From Epiperipatus broadwayi (taxonomy: Eukaryota; Onychophora; Udeonychophora; Euonychophora; Peripatidae): DNA of 64,000 nucleotides. The notes beneath the pieces are model-generated. The model worked only from the letters and a program-made list of their open reading frames with translations. It was not told the DNA's origin and did not search any database. The stretch is from NCBI GenBank assembly GCA_028023455.1, contig JAQFVV010000030.1:7212501-7276500 (forward strand), given 5' to 3'. Of this stretch, positions 22,207-33,677 are shown piece by piece; within the stretch, counting starts at the first letter, position 1, and each line of letters starts with the position of its first letter. The position numbers and the translations under genes are program-made.

Positions 22207-22250
22207 ACCAATATACTTATTCTGTGCTAAACCAGCACTCATCAGCTGGT
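22207..22250 (-). ncRNA. Hammerhead-like motif B1
   Basis: Core CUGAUGA and a perfect stem II GUGCU-GGUUU-AGCAC. GAAA is disrupted (AGAA) and stem III is AUAAGUAU. Inactive by inspection. Confidence 0.4.
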
Positions 22251-22292
22251 CCAGAGCACTGATTATATATATGGTGGGAAATGATACTCTGG

Positions 22293-22336
22293 ACCAACTG
22301 ATGAGTGCTGGTTTAGCACAAAATACGTAAATTGGT
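22293..22336 (+). ncRNA. Hammerhead-like motif B2
   Basis: Stem I ACCAA/UUGGU (five pairs), core CUGAUGA, stem II GUGCU-GGUUU-AGCAC (five pairs), AAAA in place of GAAA, stem III AUACGUAA with a broken closing pair. Family B consensus from all copies is canonical; this copy has two inactivating changes. Confidence 0.5.
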
Positions 22337-23351
22337 GATTATTTATCTTTTCTACATATATGTGGTCATGGGTATCTGTGGTATGAGATAGTATTGATAA
22401 TTGAAAAGTGTTTGAAAGTCTGAGTTCAAACCCCCTATATTTACAATTAAACTCCAGGTATATGAAGAATGCCTGTATTTCAAATATTTACTTACTCTTA
22501 TAGTTTCCCAATTTTTCTCATTATATGAAATTTTAAGTTTTGACTTTTGTGAAACCGATTTATTAAAACAATTTATATGATTGAGATTATGAGATACTAA
22601 AAGGAGACAGGACTGATACAACATTATATATGTTGTCCACATTAGCAAATTTCGGAGATAAACTGGAAAATAATAAAAAAACAGAGGCTAAAGTAGAATG
22701 AAATTTGAGGCAATTAGTACTTTATTATAACAGGCAGTATAATATTTTTTGTTTTATATATTAGCAGATTATTACACAGAATCGGTAAAAAAGAAAACAT
22801 ATAAAGAATAAAACGTTTACAATACAAAGATCATAATCAAAAAAGGAAGTCATATATAATGTGACATTACTTTTATAAGCTTGTAGTTACAAAAATGCAA
22901 TACAGCTAAGTGCGGTATGAGAAAATCTCTATCCAGAACAATCTCATCCCCAGACCAACTATCAATATTTTGCAAGAAGATTGCGATAAACTTCACATGG
23001 CATCTTAAAATTTTCAGGAAACAAATTACTTTAATTAGATTACTTGCTGCATTTTTTTAAAACTGAAGGTTATTTGAAATTATAATGAATAGAAATATAA
23101 TATTTGTATAATAAAAATATTATAGTTAAACCTACTAAAATATTACTTTTACCAAATTTAGAGAAAATAGAAAGATTTTGAAGTGATGAAGTCAATATAG
23201 TGTTGTGTTTTTATGCAAAATTTGATCCTAAAAATAAATATAGATAATGAAAGTCATCTAATTTTTAGTTCTATATATTCATAATTTTTTATTTAAAATA
23301 TACATTATATAATTCTATACAATATACTTAGACACTTTATAAATATCTTAC

Positions 23352-23437
23352 CCAGGACAGTAATTACAAACATAAACAATAAAGCTAGAACAGTTTTTCC
23401 ATGCGCATCCTACTTGAAAAGTTGTAGCCCACATCAC
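23352..23437 (-). CDS. CRISP-like gene, exon with CAP2 signature
   Basis: Acceptor tttggatag ends at 23438 and donor GTAAGA starts at 23351. The exon starts on a codon boundary, encodes 28 residues and leaves GG to complete a Gly in the next exon. The sequence reads VMWATT at the start, continuing the CAP1 signature from the previous exon. It ends VYVCNYCPG, completed by GN in the next exon to match the CAP2 signature (hydrophobic-x-C-N-Y-x-P-x-G-N). The internal GCAWKNC segment fits the G-C/x-C-G...C found before CAP2 in the family. Confidence 0.92.
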
Positions 23438-23519
23438 CTATCCAAATAATTATGTATAAATATTAGCATGAATATTTTCATACAAAAAATATAAATACAG
23501 TTTTGAGATTGAGTGTCGA

Positions 23520-23735
23520 ATGTTTATTATTATTAGTAGTATTATTAATGCCAAATCTCATATGCCATTGTCTAGATTGTATGGGTAGCTATTAAATTAT
23601 TGATAATACTATATATTAATAGTGAGATCCAGTTAAAATATTGATACTATTAGTACTACTATTATTATTACTACTACTATTAATGCTATTACTACTGATA
23701 CTATTATTATTACTAATAACAATAATAATAACTAG
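23520..23735. repeat. Imperfect trinucleotide-rich tract
   Basis: Runs of tat/tta, cta/act and aat triplets alternate over about 200 bases (attattattagtagtattat, ctactactattaatgctatt). Decayed microsatellite in the CRISP-like gene intron. Confidence 0.6.
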
Positions 23736-24047
23736 AACTCAAAGTTAATCTAAAAATGGTTAAAAACATGCAGTATATAATAAAGGCAATGTCATATATG
23801 CAATTATAGTAATAATATAAATTGTAGCAACATCTTTATCTAAAAAAATTAAATAAATATAATCCATTATGTTGTTTTATTATCTTGCATACAATTTGCA
23901 TAGAATATGTTGTCATTATATCAGCTAAATATAATTTCCAGATTTAATGTTTTCATTTAGACAATACATTATTTACCAAATAAAATATATATAATCAAAT
24001 TTTGGTTGAAAAACAATAATTTATTTGCTATTTTTTTGGTAAAGAAT

Positions 24048-24147
24048 TTTTTTTTTTTTCATATGTCAAATGCATTGACCGGGAAGCGAACCCGGGCCAG
24101 CTGCTTGGAAGGCAGCTATGCTAACCACTAGGCCACCAAAGCTTGAC
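24048..24147 (-). repeat. tRNA-Gly-like SINE copy 2
   Basis: Minus strand 24142 to 24072 folds like tRNA-Gly: anticodon stem GCTGC/GCAGC with loop CTTCCAA (anticodon TCC), T arm CCGGG-TTCGCTT-CCCGG, acceptor stem with one mismatch. The T loop has C where tRNAs conserve A, and the unit continues into the family tail (gacatatgaaaa). It is therefore a SINE head and the copy closest to the parental tRNA. Confidence 0.75.
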
Positions 24148-24599
24148 AATAAAGAAAAATTTTGATTAGTTATTTTACGTGTAGTCTGAAATACACACCC
24201 ATTTTTAAATTCTTGACCTATGCGGGAATAATCGGTCGATTGGAAAGCGGGCATCGGTAGCATCTAAAACACTCCTTGCTTCAATCAAACTATACAAGCA
24301 ACGCATTTGTTTGTTTTAGTTATGTAATTATGACATGCATGACAGTTTTTATAATTTTAAGTTTCGATTACAACAACAAACATATAAATGTTTTGAAATG
24401 TATTGTTTTATATTAAACTGAAAATTATTCACAACCACAGTAATATCTTCAAAATACAAATGAAAAATATTCAATAAAAATAAAATATTTCAAGATAAAA
24501 TAGACATATTTCCGCAACTTGTTTCCATTTGTCATGAAAGTGGTACATAAAAAGGTATAACAACATTCTGCATTCTTCCCATCTTCTTCTATGTATCTA

Positions 24600-24985
24600 A
24601 ATGGATACTGTCCTATACAGGAGGGGTCAAAGTGACTTGAGGTCAACCTGGGCATAACAACAATATTGACATCAACATGGGATTTGGGCATTCTATCATC
24701 AGATTTTCGATGGTATAGATGGCGGAAGAGTTGGAGGTTGGAGTAGATTGAAGCCTGTCTATTAAAATATAAAGATTTGCTATCTTAATATAAACTGAGT
24801 ACTGATTATATATGTGTGGGAGATGATAATCTGGACCAATTGATGAGTGCTGGTTCAGCATGAAATATGTAGATTGGTGATTATTTATCTTTTCTACATG
24901 TGTGTGGGCATGCGTATCAGTAATATGAGATAGGGTAGATAGTTGAAGGTTGCTTGAAAGTCTGAGTTCAAATCCCCTATATTTA
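24600..24985 (+). repeat. Family B repeat copy
   Basis: Contains tggaggttggagtagattga, gggagatgataatctggacc and cttgaaagtctgagttcaaa, in the same order as other B copies. Confidence 0.7.
24835..24878 (+). ncRNA. Hammerhead-like motif B3
   Basis: Stem I ACCAA/UUGGU, core UUGAUGA (first base C to U), stem II GUGCU-GGUUC-AGCAU, GAAA, stem III AUAUGUAG (closing pair lost), A at the cleavage position. Two single-base changes from the consensus. Confidence 0.5.
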
Positions 24986-24999
24986 AAACATTTTATAAT

Positions 25000-25640
25000 T
25001 ATGCAATAAAAAACAAATCATTTAAGGACTCATTTCTTTGCAGATCTTTACAAAGACGTGAACATGAATAGTAATTACAGCGATGTTTTTTGAATACGTC
25101 AGTAGAATAACTAAGCAGAAGGAAAGTTCTGATTCCTTTTCCCCCTTTACTTCAATAAATTATTTTATTTTTACACCAAAACAATAAAGTTTTCAGATAA
25201 CTTGAAAATGATGAATGGTTGTGACTTTTAGTCTTTCTATGCGATATCACATAAAAACTTCGGGAGCTCAAAAATAAAATTATTTTATATATGGCAAATA
25301 AAGTTTGTTTTTGAAAAGAAATTAAGCATCTACTATAAGAAAATCAAATACTGTATAATTTTCCAATCGTAATAAAATCTAAACGAGATGCTATTGACAT
25401 TTCTCCAGAAAACTATATGACTGCTTCAAATTATTTACCTGCAGTATATAAAGAATTTAAGAGCAGATTTCAGGATTTTAAGAAATATTAAAAAAATGTT
25501 TGCTATTTGTAGAAAATCCCTTGTACTTAGAACAGCAATTATTACAAAACTATCTGCATTGGATTCAATCATGGAAAGCTATTTGAAGAATTAATTGAGC
25601 TCAAAAATGATACAAATCTGGAAATTATTTTGGTAATGTA
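25000..25640. other. Intron sequence, nothing recognised
   Basis: No exon-like frame, repeat family or palindrome was identified here. Confidence 0.5.
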
Positions 25641-25880
25641 TTTTTATACCATACCAGGTTGCTTGATGGTGTTATATACAGATTAAAACACATAAATATA
25701 ATGTTACCTGGCCGGCCTTTTTTTTATCAACAGCGGACAGTAATATTGGTGTGCAACACATCTAGGCAACGGCTAATATGAACATAACTTTTTGGCCATA
25801 AGTTTGGCCGCGTAAACAGCATTTTTATGTGTTTTTGCACATAAGAAGTACCATCAAGCAGGTGGTATGGTCAAAAATAG
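25640..25880. mobile_element. Short inverted-repeat element (MITE-like)
   Basis: Ends accataccaggttgcttgat (25648 onward) and atcaagcaggtggtatggt (to 25873) are inverted repeats of about 22 bp, extending imperfectly outward (tatttttat / caaaaata). The interior is GC-richer (cctggccggcc, gtttggccgcg) and non-coding. Size and ends fit a non-autonomous DNA transposon; the superfamily is not identified. Confidence 0.6.
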
Positions 25881-27570
25881 AGTACTATTATTTTTAATGA
25901 AAAGAGAAAGGAGTATGCTGAATTTTTGAAAAATACTAGACTATAAAAATGTGACAAATGCTGCTGATGTTTTTCCGCATCAATTTTTTTTTGCAAATCA
26001 TCCTATTCTAAAATGAAATATGCAAAAAACAGAAACCCATTTTCACTTTGATGCGATATTAAGAGTAGTATGTAACAATTATAAAACTTATCTAAAATAG
26101 ACAAATGTTTTGTCTCAATATCAAAAATCATACTAATATTTAAATTAACACTTTGACACATTTAGGTTTATATTTTATATTATGATGTATGGTGGATTAT
26201 GTTGTGACCTGCATCATGGCCTACATAATACAGAAAACATATGTATGTGGTCTGAGGACAAAAAGATTGAGTATTACAGGATTACAACAAGGTCTTTGAT
26301 TCTCAACCACTATGCCAGACTTTGAATGTTCTATGAAAAACAGGCTATGGTGAAATATAATAGCTTCACGTTATAAAAAATATTAGTCAGGATCGCATAT
26401 GGTATACTTATTTAATTCTGTATATCACACATATAATAAGGAAGCCATATTTGATAAGGACAAAAGTGAATTCAAAATTGTTGGAAAAAATAATTTAAGT
26501 AACCTGATAATACAATACATATAACTGGATAAATAGAATACTTTGAAATTCTCCTTAGAAAAGTTGAAGAACAGAACAAAATGATTACAACTAAAGATTA
26601 TAGTGACTGAGTTAGTATATGATAACATAATTGACATCTCTTTGAAACATTCATTATCAACAGGATCATCTGGAAAAGATTTTTAGATGTAGAGTTATAT
26701 CTATAAAATGAAGATTGGAACTATTCTAATTATGATGTTTCCTAAGAATTTCTAGAAATCTGAAAGTTGAATATTAAAAAGGACAGAAAAAATATTGATA
26801 CTTTTGAACAATGATGTTGATAAAGAATTTTATAAACTACAAAGAAACAAGCAAGTGGCTATTTGTTGACATTGAATTTGAAGTTTCTTGGAACATAAAT
26901 GAACAGATTGAACTTATCAAATTTTGGTTATGACATGCTGCAATTTAATAGAAGAATCTACCATGCTTGCAAAGATTACTTGTGAAAGAAGACACTGATT
27001 AGCAATGAAGAAACTGAAAAAGGAAACATTTATTGAAGCCATTCTAAACATGTTATTGATGCCAATAATAATAATAACAATAATTGTCATAGATAATTTA
27101 AATTATGCATGTACTAAAGTATTTATATAATCTTAGTATTTGCCTAAAGGTTAATGGTGATGGTTTATTAGATGAGATAATATGTTGAACCATTTCCATC
27201 ATCTATTTTAAATGTTGAATGTCTAAAAAAATTTAAACTTTTCAAATACAAATGATGTGATGGTAATAACACAAAAATAGACAACATAAGTTAGTATTAT
27301 ACAACATTTCAAATAGTATTATTCTCCATTCTTCTTCAGGTGCTGCTAGCATGAACAGTTACAATATTAGCATAGGAGTAAAACTTACACTTTTATATCC
27401 TTGAATGTTGAATTTTAAGGCAATGCTCTAACCTAGTGAGCTATTCTGTTAAATGCAATAAAAATCTAAAGATGTAAATTCGACTTCTATGTTAATATTG
27501 TCACTGGTCAGGCCAGCAAGAATGGAGGATAATACTAATCAAAATTTTTGTGTAATTACTAACATACTTT
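25881..27570. other. Intron sequence, nothing recognised
   Basis: Scattered short open frames without protein-like character; no repeat family matched. Confidence 0.5.
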
Positions 27571-27574
27571 GTCT

Positions 27575-27674
27575 ATTTTTTTTCTCATGTGTCATAGCAT
27601 CATCCGGGAAGTAAACACACTAACCTGGGACAACTACTTGTAAAGCAGCTGTCGCTGACCTCTCGACCACCATT
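27575..27674 (-). repeat. tRNA-derived SINE copy 3
   Basis: Minus strand: ggtggtcgagaggtcagcga... with the tail tgctatgacacatgagaaa. The B-box region is diverged (GTTTACTTCCCGG). Confidence 0.75.
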
Positions 27675-27837
27675 TACAAGTTGTTTGTATTTGAAAAGTT
27701 TAAATAAAGTTTAAAATTTTTTAGACATTCAACATTTAATAATTAGATGATGAAAATAGTTCAACATATCACATTATAATCTTAGTTTATTTATTTTTAT
27801 AATAATTTAAATATTAATTATTTGTATAAGTTATTAC

Positions 27838-27980
27838 CTGAGTAAAATGAAGAACACCTGGATATGCTACTCTGTCATAAGTAAAATTTTCTATTTCGTT
27901 GTACCAAGCTTGAACGACTTCTGGCCATGTTGCAAGATCGCCTTCAATATTTAGCATATTTTGCCCACATATTTTGAATT
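27838..27980 (-). CDS. CRISP-like gene, central CAP exon
   Basis: Acceptor ttttatttag ends at 27981 and donor GTAATA starts at 27837. The exon completes a split Glu codon (G|AA), adds 47 residues and ends on a codon boundary. It contains CGQNM, then TWPEVVQAWYNE (the CAP helix) and LHFTQ, the start of the CAP1 signature that continues as VMW in the next exon. In CAP proteins the first motif is normally GEN, and its Glu lines the conserved cavity together with the His of H-x-T-Q. Here it is Gln, a single-base change. An LTR-like insertion begins only 23 bases upstream of the exon. Confidence 0.93.
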
Positions 27981-27999
27981 CTAAATAAAATAATAATAA

Positions 28000-29560
28000 G
28001 TAATGTAACGGGTGTGCTCGTATACCGTATACTTACTTGTTCTTATCTTAAATAAAAATATCTATTTTTTTCTTTATGAAGCCAAATAGTGATAAGAAAA
28101 TTCGTATTTCTCTCACAGCATATTTATGGACGTCAATCATTGACTCCAAGCGCCAAACTTACTTTTTACATAAGTATTATGCTGGAAGAGAAGAATACGA
28201 TAGTAATAGGGCCTCTCCACTAGCTCAGTACTCAGGGCGGGTGGCTAATAAACCGTAGGAAAATGTACGGGAGAAACTCTATGCAGCCAACAACGAAACT
28301 CGGATCAATCGTCTAAATTTATGAACTATATTCCATGAGTCAAATAATAAAACACACACACATGCAATATACCTTAATATAACATATCTTTTATTATAAT
28401 ATTTTCTGCTTTTAATAAAAATATATTTCCCGCACCCTTTAACATTTACATAACCCAATAAAACCTATATATGTATTCTGTGTGGATTTTCAATAGAATA
28501 AGAAAAACGAACGTATACACAGATAAAATCTAATCAGCTGTATTCAAAATGGCCTTATCTTAAAAAAAAAATATAAGTCTCTTGCCTTGGTTCGTTCTCC
28601 TTGAGGGTTTCAGAAAACGTAATAATATTTGGAAAATAAAATATCTTAAGTTCATATTACCTGCAATTTTGTCCGATGTGATCCCCGGGGATATCAAAAT
28701 AAGAAGAAAAACACATGAAATCCGAAGCAAAACGTACGAGACAGTTCATCACGCTTCAGTTCATTCCGAGTCGGATCGATTCCCTTGCGAAAAGTTGATA
28801 GGTCTCCGGTAGATGTTCTCCGGTCACTGCCGCATGGCCTCTTCGGGGCAAGGTCCAGAAATCCCAGCACGCTTAAGCCTTTACCCCACTGTACTCATAT
28901 TCGGCCGTAGCCTTAGCTATTCTTCTTCAATATATATAAAAAAAAAAATGAAAATATTTCTTTTTTCTTTCCTCTTTGAAGACCAAAAATAATCTGACAC
29001 TAGTTTAACAAAAAAAAACTACATCTCACTCTCCCTGTCACTTTTTCTTTTTCTTTTGTTTTCGCAAACACAGTCCGTCCCCTTCTTCCCCACCACGTGG
29101 TATAGATGGCCAGTTAAGCTAATAAGCAGAAAGAACTTTTCGCACCTTCGGACATTTTGGCAATTAACATTCCGGAAACTTTTTACTTCAACCTTCTTTT
29201 TAATTTTCATTCACATTCCCCAGATAAGATTTTCGATGTTTAATATATTTCTTTTTTTCTTTTTCTTACAATAATCTCTTATCTTGGATCCAAAATGTAT
29301 TCATACGTTCGTTTCTAAAATTGTCTATCCACACCGCAAATACATACATATACCACTTTTACAAAAACAAAACGCAAATTCCCCCCCCCACCCCCTCTTT
29401 TCTTACTTAAATAAAATCTTAAACATTTTCTCCCACTAACAAAATAAATACTAAAACGAAATAAAATCAAAATTATATGAAACTAATTTTAAAACTATAT
29501 AACATATGTGTGCGCCTTTCTACCTTGTAACTAGGGTTTAAACCCGACTAGTTACAGTAA
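28000..29560. mobile_element. Probable solo LTR, 1553 bp, with 4-bp target duplication
   Basis: 28004-29556 begins TGTAACGG and ends AGTTACA, flanked by GTAA at 28000-28003 and 29557-29560. TG...CA termini with a 4-bp duplication are typical of LTR retrotransposons. The interior differs from its surroundings: GC-richer at both ends, pyrimidine-rich on the plus strand at 29020-29480, and it has a TATA-like tatatataaaa near 28931. No gag-pol remnant is present, so a solo LTR formed by recombination is the simplest reading. Orientation is unclear because the ends are partly inverted repeats. Confidence 0.5.
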
Positions 29561-29930
29561 ATAGGAGCATATTTAATTTAAAATGATGTCTGGATGTGTG
29601 TTTACTTCAACTTTAACTCAGGTTAGCCAAGTCAGATGATGTTTTATAGTTTTACTTTTTGTTCTACCTGCTAGCAAAAAATAAATAGATACCCATTTAT
29701 CAACTTATAATTGGTGGCTAAGAAAGATTGTCCATTTATTGACCACTGGCACCTCAGAAACAAAAATTTCTAACTTTCTTGGAAATAGGAAAAATGTTAA
29801 ATTTTATTTAGATTTACAGGTCATCAGTAAACCAAGGGTACTTACGGATAATTTGCCTGATGACGTATTTGACCCACATTGTTATTTTTAAAAAAATATT
29901 TTTAATTTTCATATTGACATAAAAAATATA

Positions 29931-30150
29931 TAAATACTTATAAACAAAGGCAAAACTCTCCATACAGTAGTGCCATCCTGTGCCAAACAGAGTAATCAAT
30001 GGATGCCAGAAGGCTTGTGCATAAAATCTCTATCTAGTGCCTACTCATCCAATATCCCCAGACTAGTTTCTGGCTTGTGGCCATCATCAGTGGTTTACAA
30101 CAATTATGTGCTAGTATAGAGATGGCAATCATGTGATGTAAATACTTATA
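29931..30150 (-). mobile_element. Family A insertion with 12-bp target duplication
   Basis: taaatacttata flanks the element at 29931-29942 and 30139-30150. The body contains ctccatacagtagtgcca, ggatgccagaaggcttgtgc and ccaatatccccagactag, as in the 13.6-14.9 kb insertion, but most of the unit upstream of the ribozyme is missing and replaced by a short inverted end (atcatgtgatg). Its length is only about 196 bases. Confidence 0.75.
30056..30095 (-). ncRNA. Type I hammerhead-like motif A4, canonical core
   Basis: Core CUGAUGA, stem II UGGC-CACAA-GCCA (four pairs, including U-A beside the core), GAAA, stem III ACUAGU, C at the cleavage position. Stem I is cut to about three pairs (CCA/UGG) because the element is truncated just outside. 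The catalytic core is fully canonical. Confidence 0.6.
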
Positions 30151-30154
30151 TTCT

Positions 30155-32400
30155 TTTTTATCATCATAAATGAATAAACTAGATGATAATGTCAAATTAG
30201 TTCCTTAGAGTAAATATTCCAATTATTGTAATGAAAAATGAAGTAATTTAAGTAATTTGGTATTAAAACATCATTTCAAATTAATTGCTTATATTTTATA
30301 TACTTTAAAGGAAAAAGTAATCAAATATTAAAGGGGCATTATTTTTTATTTATATTGCATTTTTGCTACATTTTAATTTTTAGCCATAATTATACCTGAC
30401 AGCATTAAGATATAAAAATAAAAAACTCAGAACCCCATATTTAAGATAAAGAGATGTTCTGGTATTAATTTTAAATTTGGAAGTAAATGAGAAAATTCAG
30501 CAAATGCATCAATTGATTAGTGTGGTTTGCACTAGGTGGCACTACTATGCAAATAGAGTTGCTACTGTTTAACAGATTGTGTAAGTATAAGAAATGGTGG
30601 TCATGTGATGTTTTAATGATTCAAACAATGTTTGAAAATCAGACTTCATTTCTGTCTACTTTTTCAACAAATACAATGAAACTAGTTAGTATTTCACTAG
30701 TGTACTTTATTTTCAAAAACTTTTGCTAATCTTAACATAAATCTTTTTATATTTTCCCATATAGTCTGCAACTCTGGATTTCGCTTCTAGTAAATATCAA
30801 TAAGTCTATTAAAGTTCACATTTATCTAAACTTTAACCAAGTGAAGTTATATCTTTTTTTAATATATATACTTTGATTACGAAAATATTATATCCAAAAT
30901 AAATTCCATTAATAAATTCCATCCATTAGGTTTTCATCCAAATTAACAATTTGTGTAAGGTATTTATAAATATTAATTTCTAATTTATTATTTATTAATG
31001 ATTTTTTTTCCTTATAAAAGTTATGAGATATTATTTTAGTCTTTTGATATTTATCTTTAATCCATATTTTTAATTTAATAACTATTGTAATAATTTAAAG
31101 CTTTAATTGTAATAATAACACTAGCAGGTCAAACAATTGACTTAATTATACTCATTTTGCTTCTCATTTTATTTCACAAATTGTTTGCAAAACAGTTATG
31201 GAGCTTTTAAAGATGGAGAATTATCCAGTTATATTCTCTTAGTGCTATTATAATCAATGCTGTTATCTTTTTATAAATATTCTTCAGAAAATGACAATAC
31301 ACTAGAAACAGAAATGTGTATAGTGTCAAATAGTAAGTGATTAGAATTTTTCTATAATATCTTTGTACACTTGGATGTAATCTATCCTATTGCAATCCAA
31401 CTTGTTTTATTGGGTGTTTTAAAAGTCAAAATGCCCATCGAGCACATACTATATGAATATAAATATTAGAGGGTGATAGTTTCAGTAAAAACAGAGAATA
31501 AAAGATGTTATTGTAGACTATACATACATGTTTTTTTTAATTAGTGAAAAAAATAACAAAACAGTTGAGAATGTAAAAGAGTTTGATAAATGAGATTGAG
31601 AGAAAGAGGGGAGGGGATAAATAAATAAATAATTAGAGGCTTTAGAAATTTACAGAATATATAAACTGATATTATACATTACAGCAAATTACATTTATTT
31701 GGAAATAAGGGACTTTATATTGGCCAGATAATCAGAAATTTTGAGATAAAATGTTTTTAAAAAAATCAGCAAATTAAATTATTCTAATGGGCTCTTAGAT
31801 CTAACCGCTTCAGCTTCACCTATTCATATATAAAGTAGGTTGAAGTAAAGAAGTGTTCCCCTCTTTTCTTCCAAAGCATAAGCTTGTGGTTAAGACCTAT
31901 AGAGATCCCTACCTTCACATTTTCAAGCGCATATTCTTGAGGTTACAGCCTTAGTAAATATTACTTAAAAAAAAGAAACGAAAAATATTTTTATGATTTA
32001 TAAAACGAAATAGATTAGAATTGAGAGATCAATAAATACTGGAGATAGAAGGGTTTAATAACATACGAAATTATGGATCAGGGAATTTATTTTTATGTAC
32101 TTATACTGTATAAAAATAGGATAGGTTTGGAGGGAATATGTATCAGATGTATGATTATGAAGAAATAGAAAATAGACTAGATAAGTTTGTAAAGAAAAAG
32201 AAATGACTGTTAAATAACTTGTTAATAATATCTGTATTGAGCAATAATGAGGTATCAAATGTTGGAAATAATTGGTGCAATTACAATGACAGAAAAACAA
32301 TTACTGCACAGAATAAAACAAATATTCCCTATAGTATGTTGAAAATTTTATGACTTTTGGACAAAATGCTACAAATATAACAAAAAAGTAAGTGAATAAA
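30155..32400. other. Intron sequence; family A and F fragments
   Basis: 30515-30650 holds a diverged end of family A (ggtggcactactatgcaaat, atggtggtcatgtgatg). 31797-31965 is repeat F copy 2 (ctaaccgcttcagcttcacc, agtaggttgaagtaaagaag). No exon-like frame elsewhere. Confidence 0.6.
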
Positions 32401-32403
32401 TAA

Positions 32404-32668
<265 letters not shown>

Positions 32669-32818
32669 TGATTATGATGATTGGACAATTGTAAAACTTC
32701 AAAGAAATAATTGGTTGTTAAAGAGAATGTTTATTGCTAGATAATCTACAACAAAAATAGTGACTTGTAGAAAATATTTATTGCTAGATATTTTAAAGAC
32801 AAAAGTAATAACTCTTAC

Positions 32819-32909
32819 CAGAAGTTGATCGATTATCGTACTTATCATGATTCCATGGACAAGTATCTGCCCATATTTGGGCATTCTTAGAACATTCATC
32901 ATTCCATTC
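32819..32909 (-). CDS. CRISP-like gene, CAP exon 2
   Basis: Acceptor tgcttatttag ends at 32910 and donor GTAAGA starts at 32818. The exon starts on a codon boundary, encodes 30 residues (EWNDECSKNAQIWAD, then CPWNHDKYDN) and leaves one base. This is the W-x-x-E...A-Q-x-W-A...C...H segment of CAP domains; the His after the second Cys is the first histidine of the conserved cavity. Both phases match neighbouring exons. Confidence 0.93.
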
Positions 32910-33009
32910 CTAAATAAGCAAGTAAGAAAAATGGTTAATAATTTTTTGCATATAATAATATAAATAAAACTATAACTATTTTATTGACTTAATTTTTTTT
33001 ATATACAAT

Positions 33010-33248
33010 AGATAAGATAATCATCATCATCATCATCACCATCAACCATTATCAATCCACTGCAGGATGAAGGTCTCTCCAAGTTTAATCCATCTTCTCT
33101 GATCTTTAACTTCTCTTCTCCACATCACCCCTGCACACTTTCTTATTTCATCCATCCATCTCACATGTGGTCTCTTTCTGGGTCTTTTACAATCTCTTGG
33201 AATCCAGTTTAAGATTTCAATTGTCCATCTATTATATACTTCCAATCA
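33010..33248 (-). pseudogene. RTE-type LINE 3' end
   Basis: A short frame reads KRPRKRPHVRWMDEIRKCAG, then W.REVKDQRRWIKLGETF. This is the C-terminal R-x-R-G-R-P-x-x-R-W...W...A-x-D-R-x-x-W motif of RTE-clade LINEs. It ends in a gatgatgatgat tail (minus), as RTE 3' ends do. It is a heavily 5'-truncated copy. Confidence 0.65.
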
Positions 33249-33677
33249 TTTACATATAATAAATTATATATATATATATCATCATTTTATATATACAATA
33301 AATTTAAAACAATAAAGTTTTAAAATTTTGCCGAGAACAATTTGTCATTCATTCAGTATTAACATATAGTGATTGCAAAATCCAAATAAAATGTAATTAG
33401 AAATTATTCTTGATGTGATGTGATGTACTGTGACTTCTCCTCAAACAGAGTCAGAAATCTCTCTGCAACTATGCCCAAAGAAACCTGTTAGTCACTTTAC
33501 CTTCCCCTTCCATTCCCTACCCTAAACTTTCCCATAATCTGCTCCATCCCATTTCCACAACATAATCTTTATCAACTCTATGGCCATTATATCTAAATCT
33601 CTTTTATCTTTTCCCAAACCCAGCATAAAAATCAATAACCGACTTCCTGTAGAATGACTTTGTTCATATTTATTCTC

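Larger units (their letters stand above)
22105..22440. repeat. Family B palindrome, arms ~150 bp
   Basis: Left arm about 22105-22256 and right arm about 22285-22440 are inverted copies, each holding one hammerhead-like motif. Both end in the sequence represented by cagactttcaag / cttgaaagtctg. A transcript would fold into one long hairpin, which would compete with ribozyme folding. Confidence 0.85.

Noticed and set aside
24072-24142. A functional tRNA-Gly gene
   Set aside because: T-loop A is replaced by C, the acceptor stem has a mismatch, and the sequence continues into the SINE tail seen in other copies.
28076-28258. 60-residue plus-strand frame with ordinary-looking composition
   Set aside because: It lies inside the LTR-like element and resembles no family I recognise.
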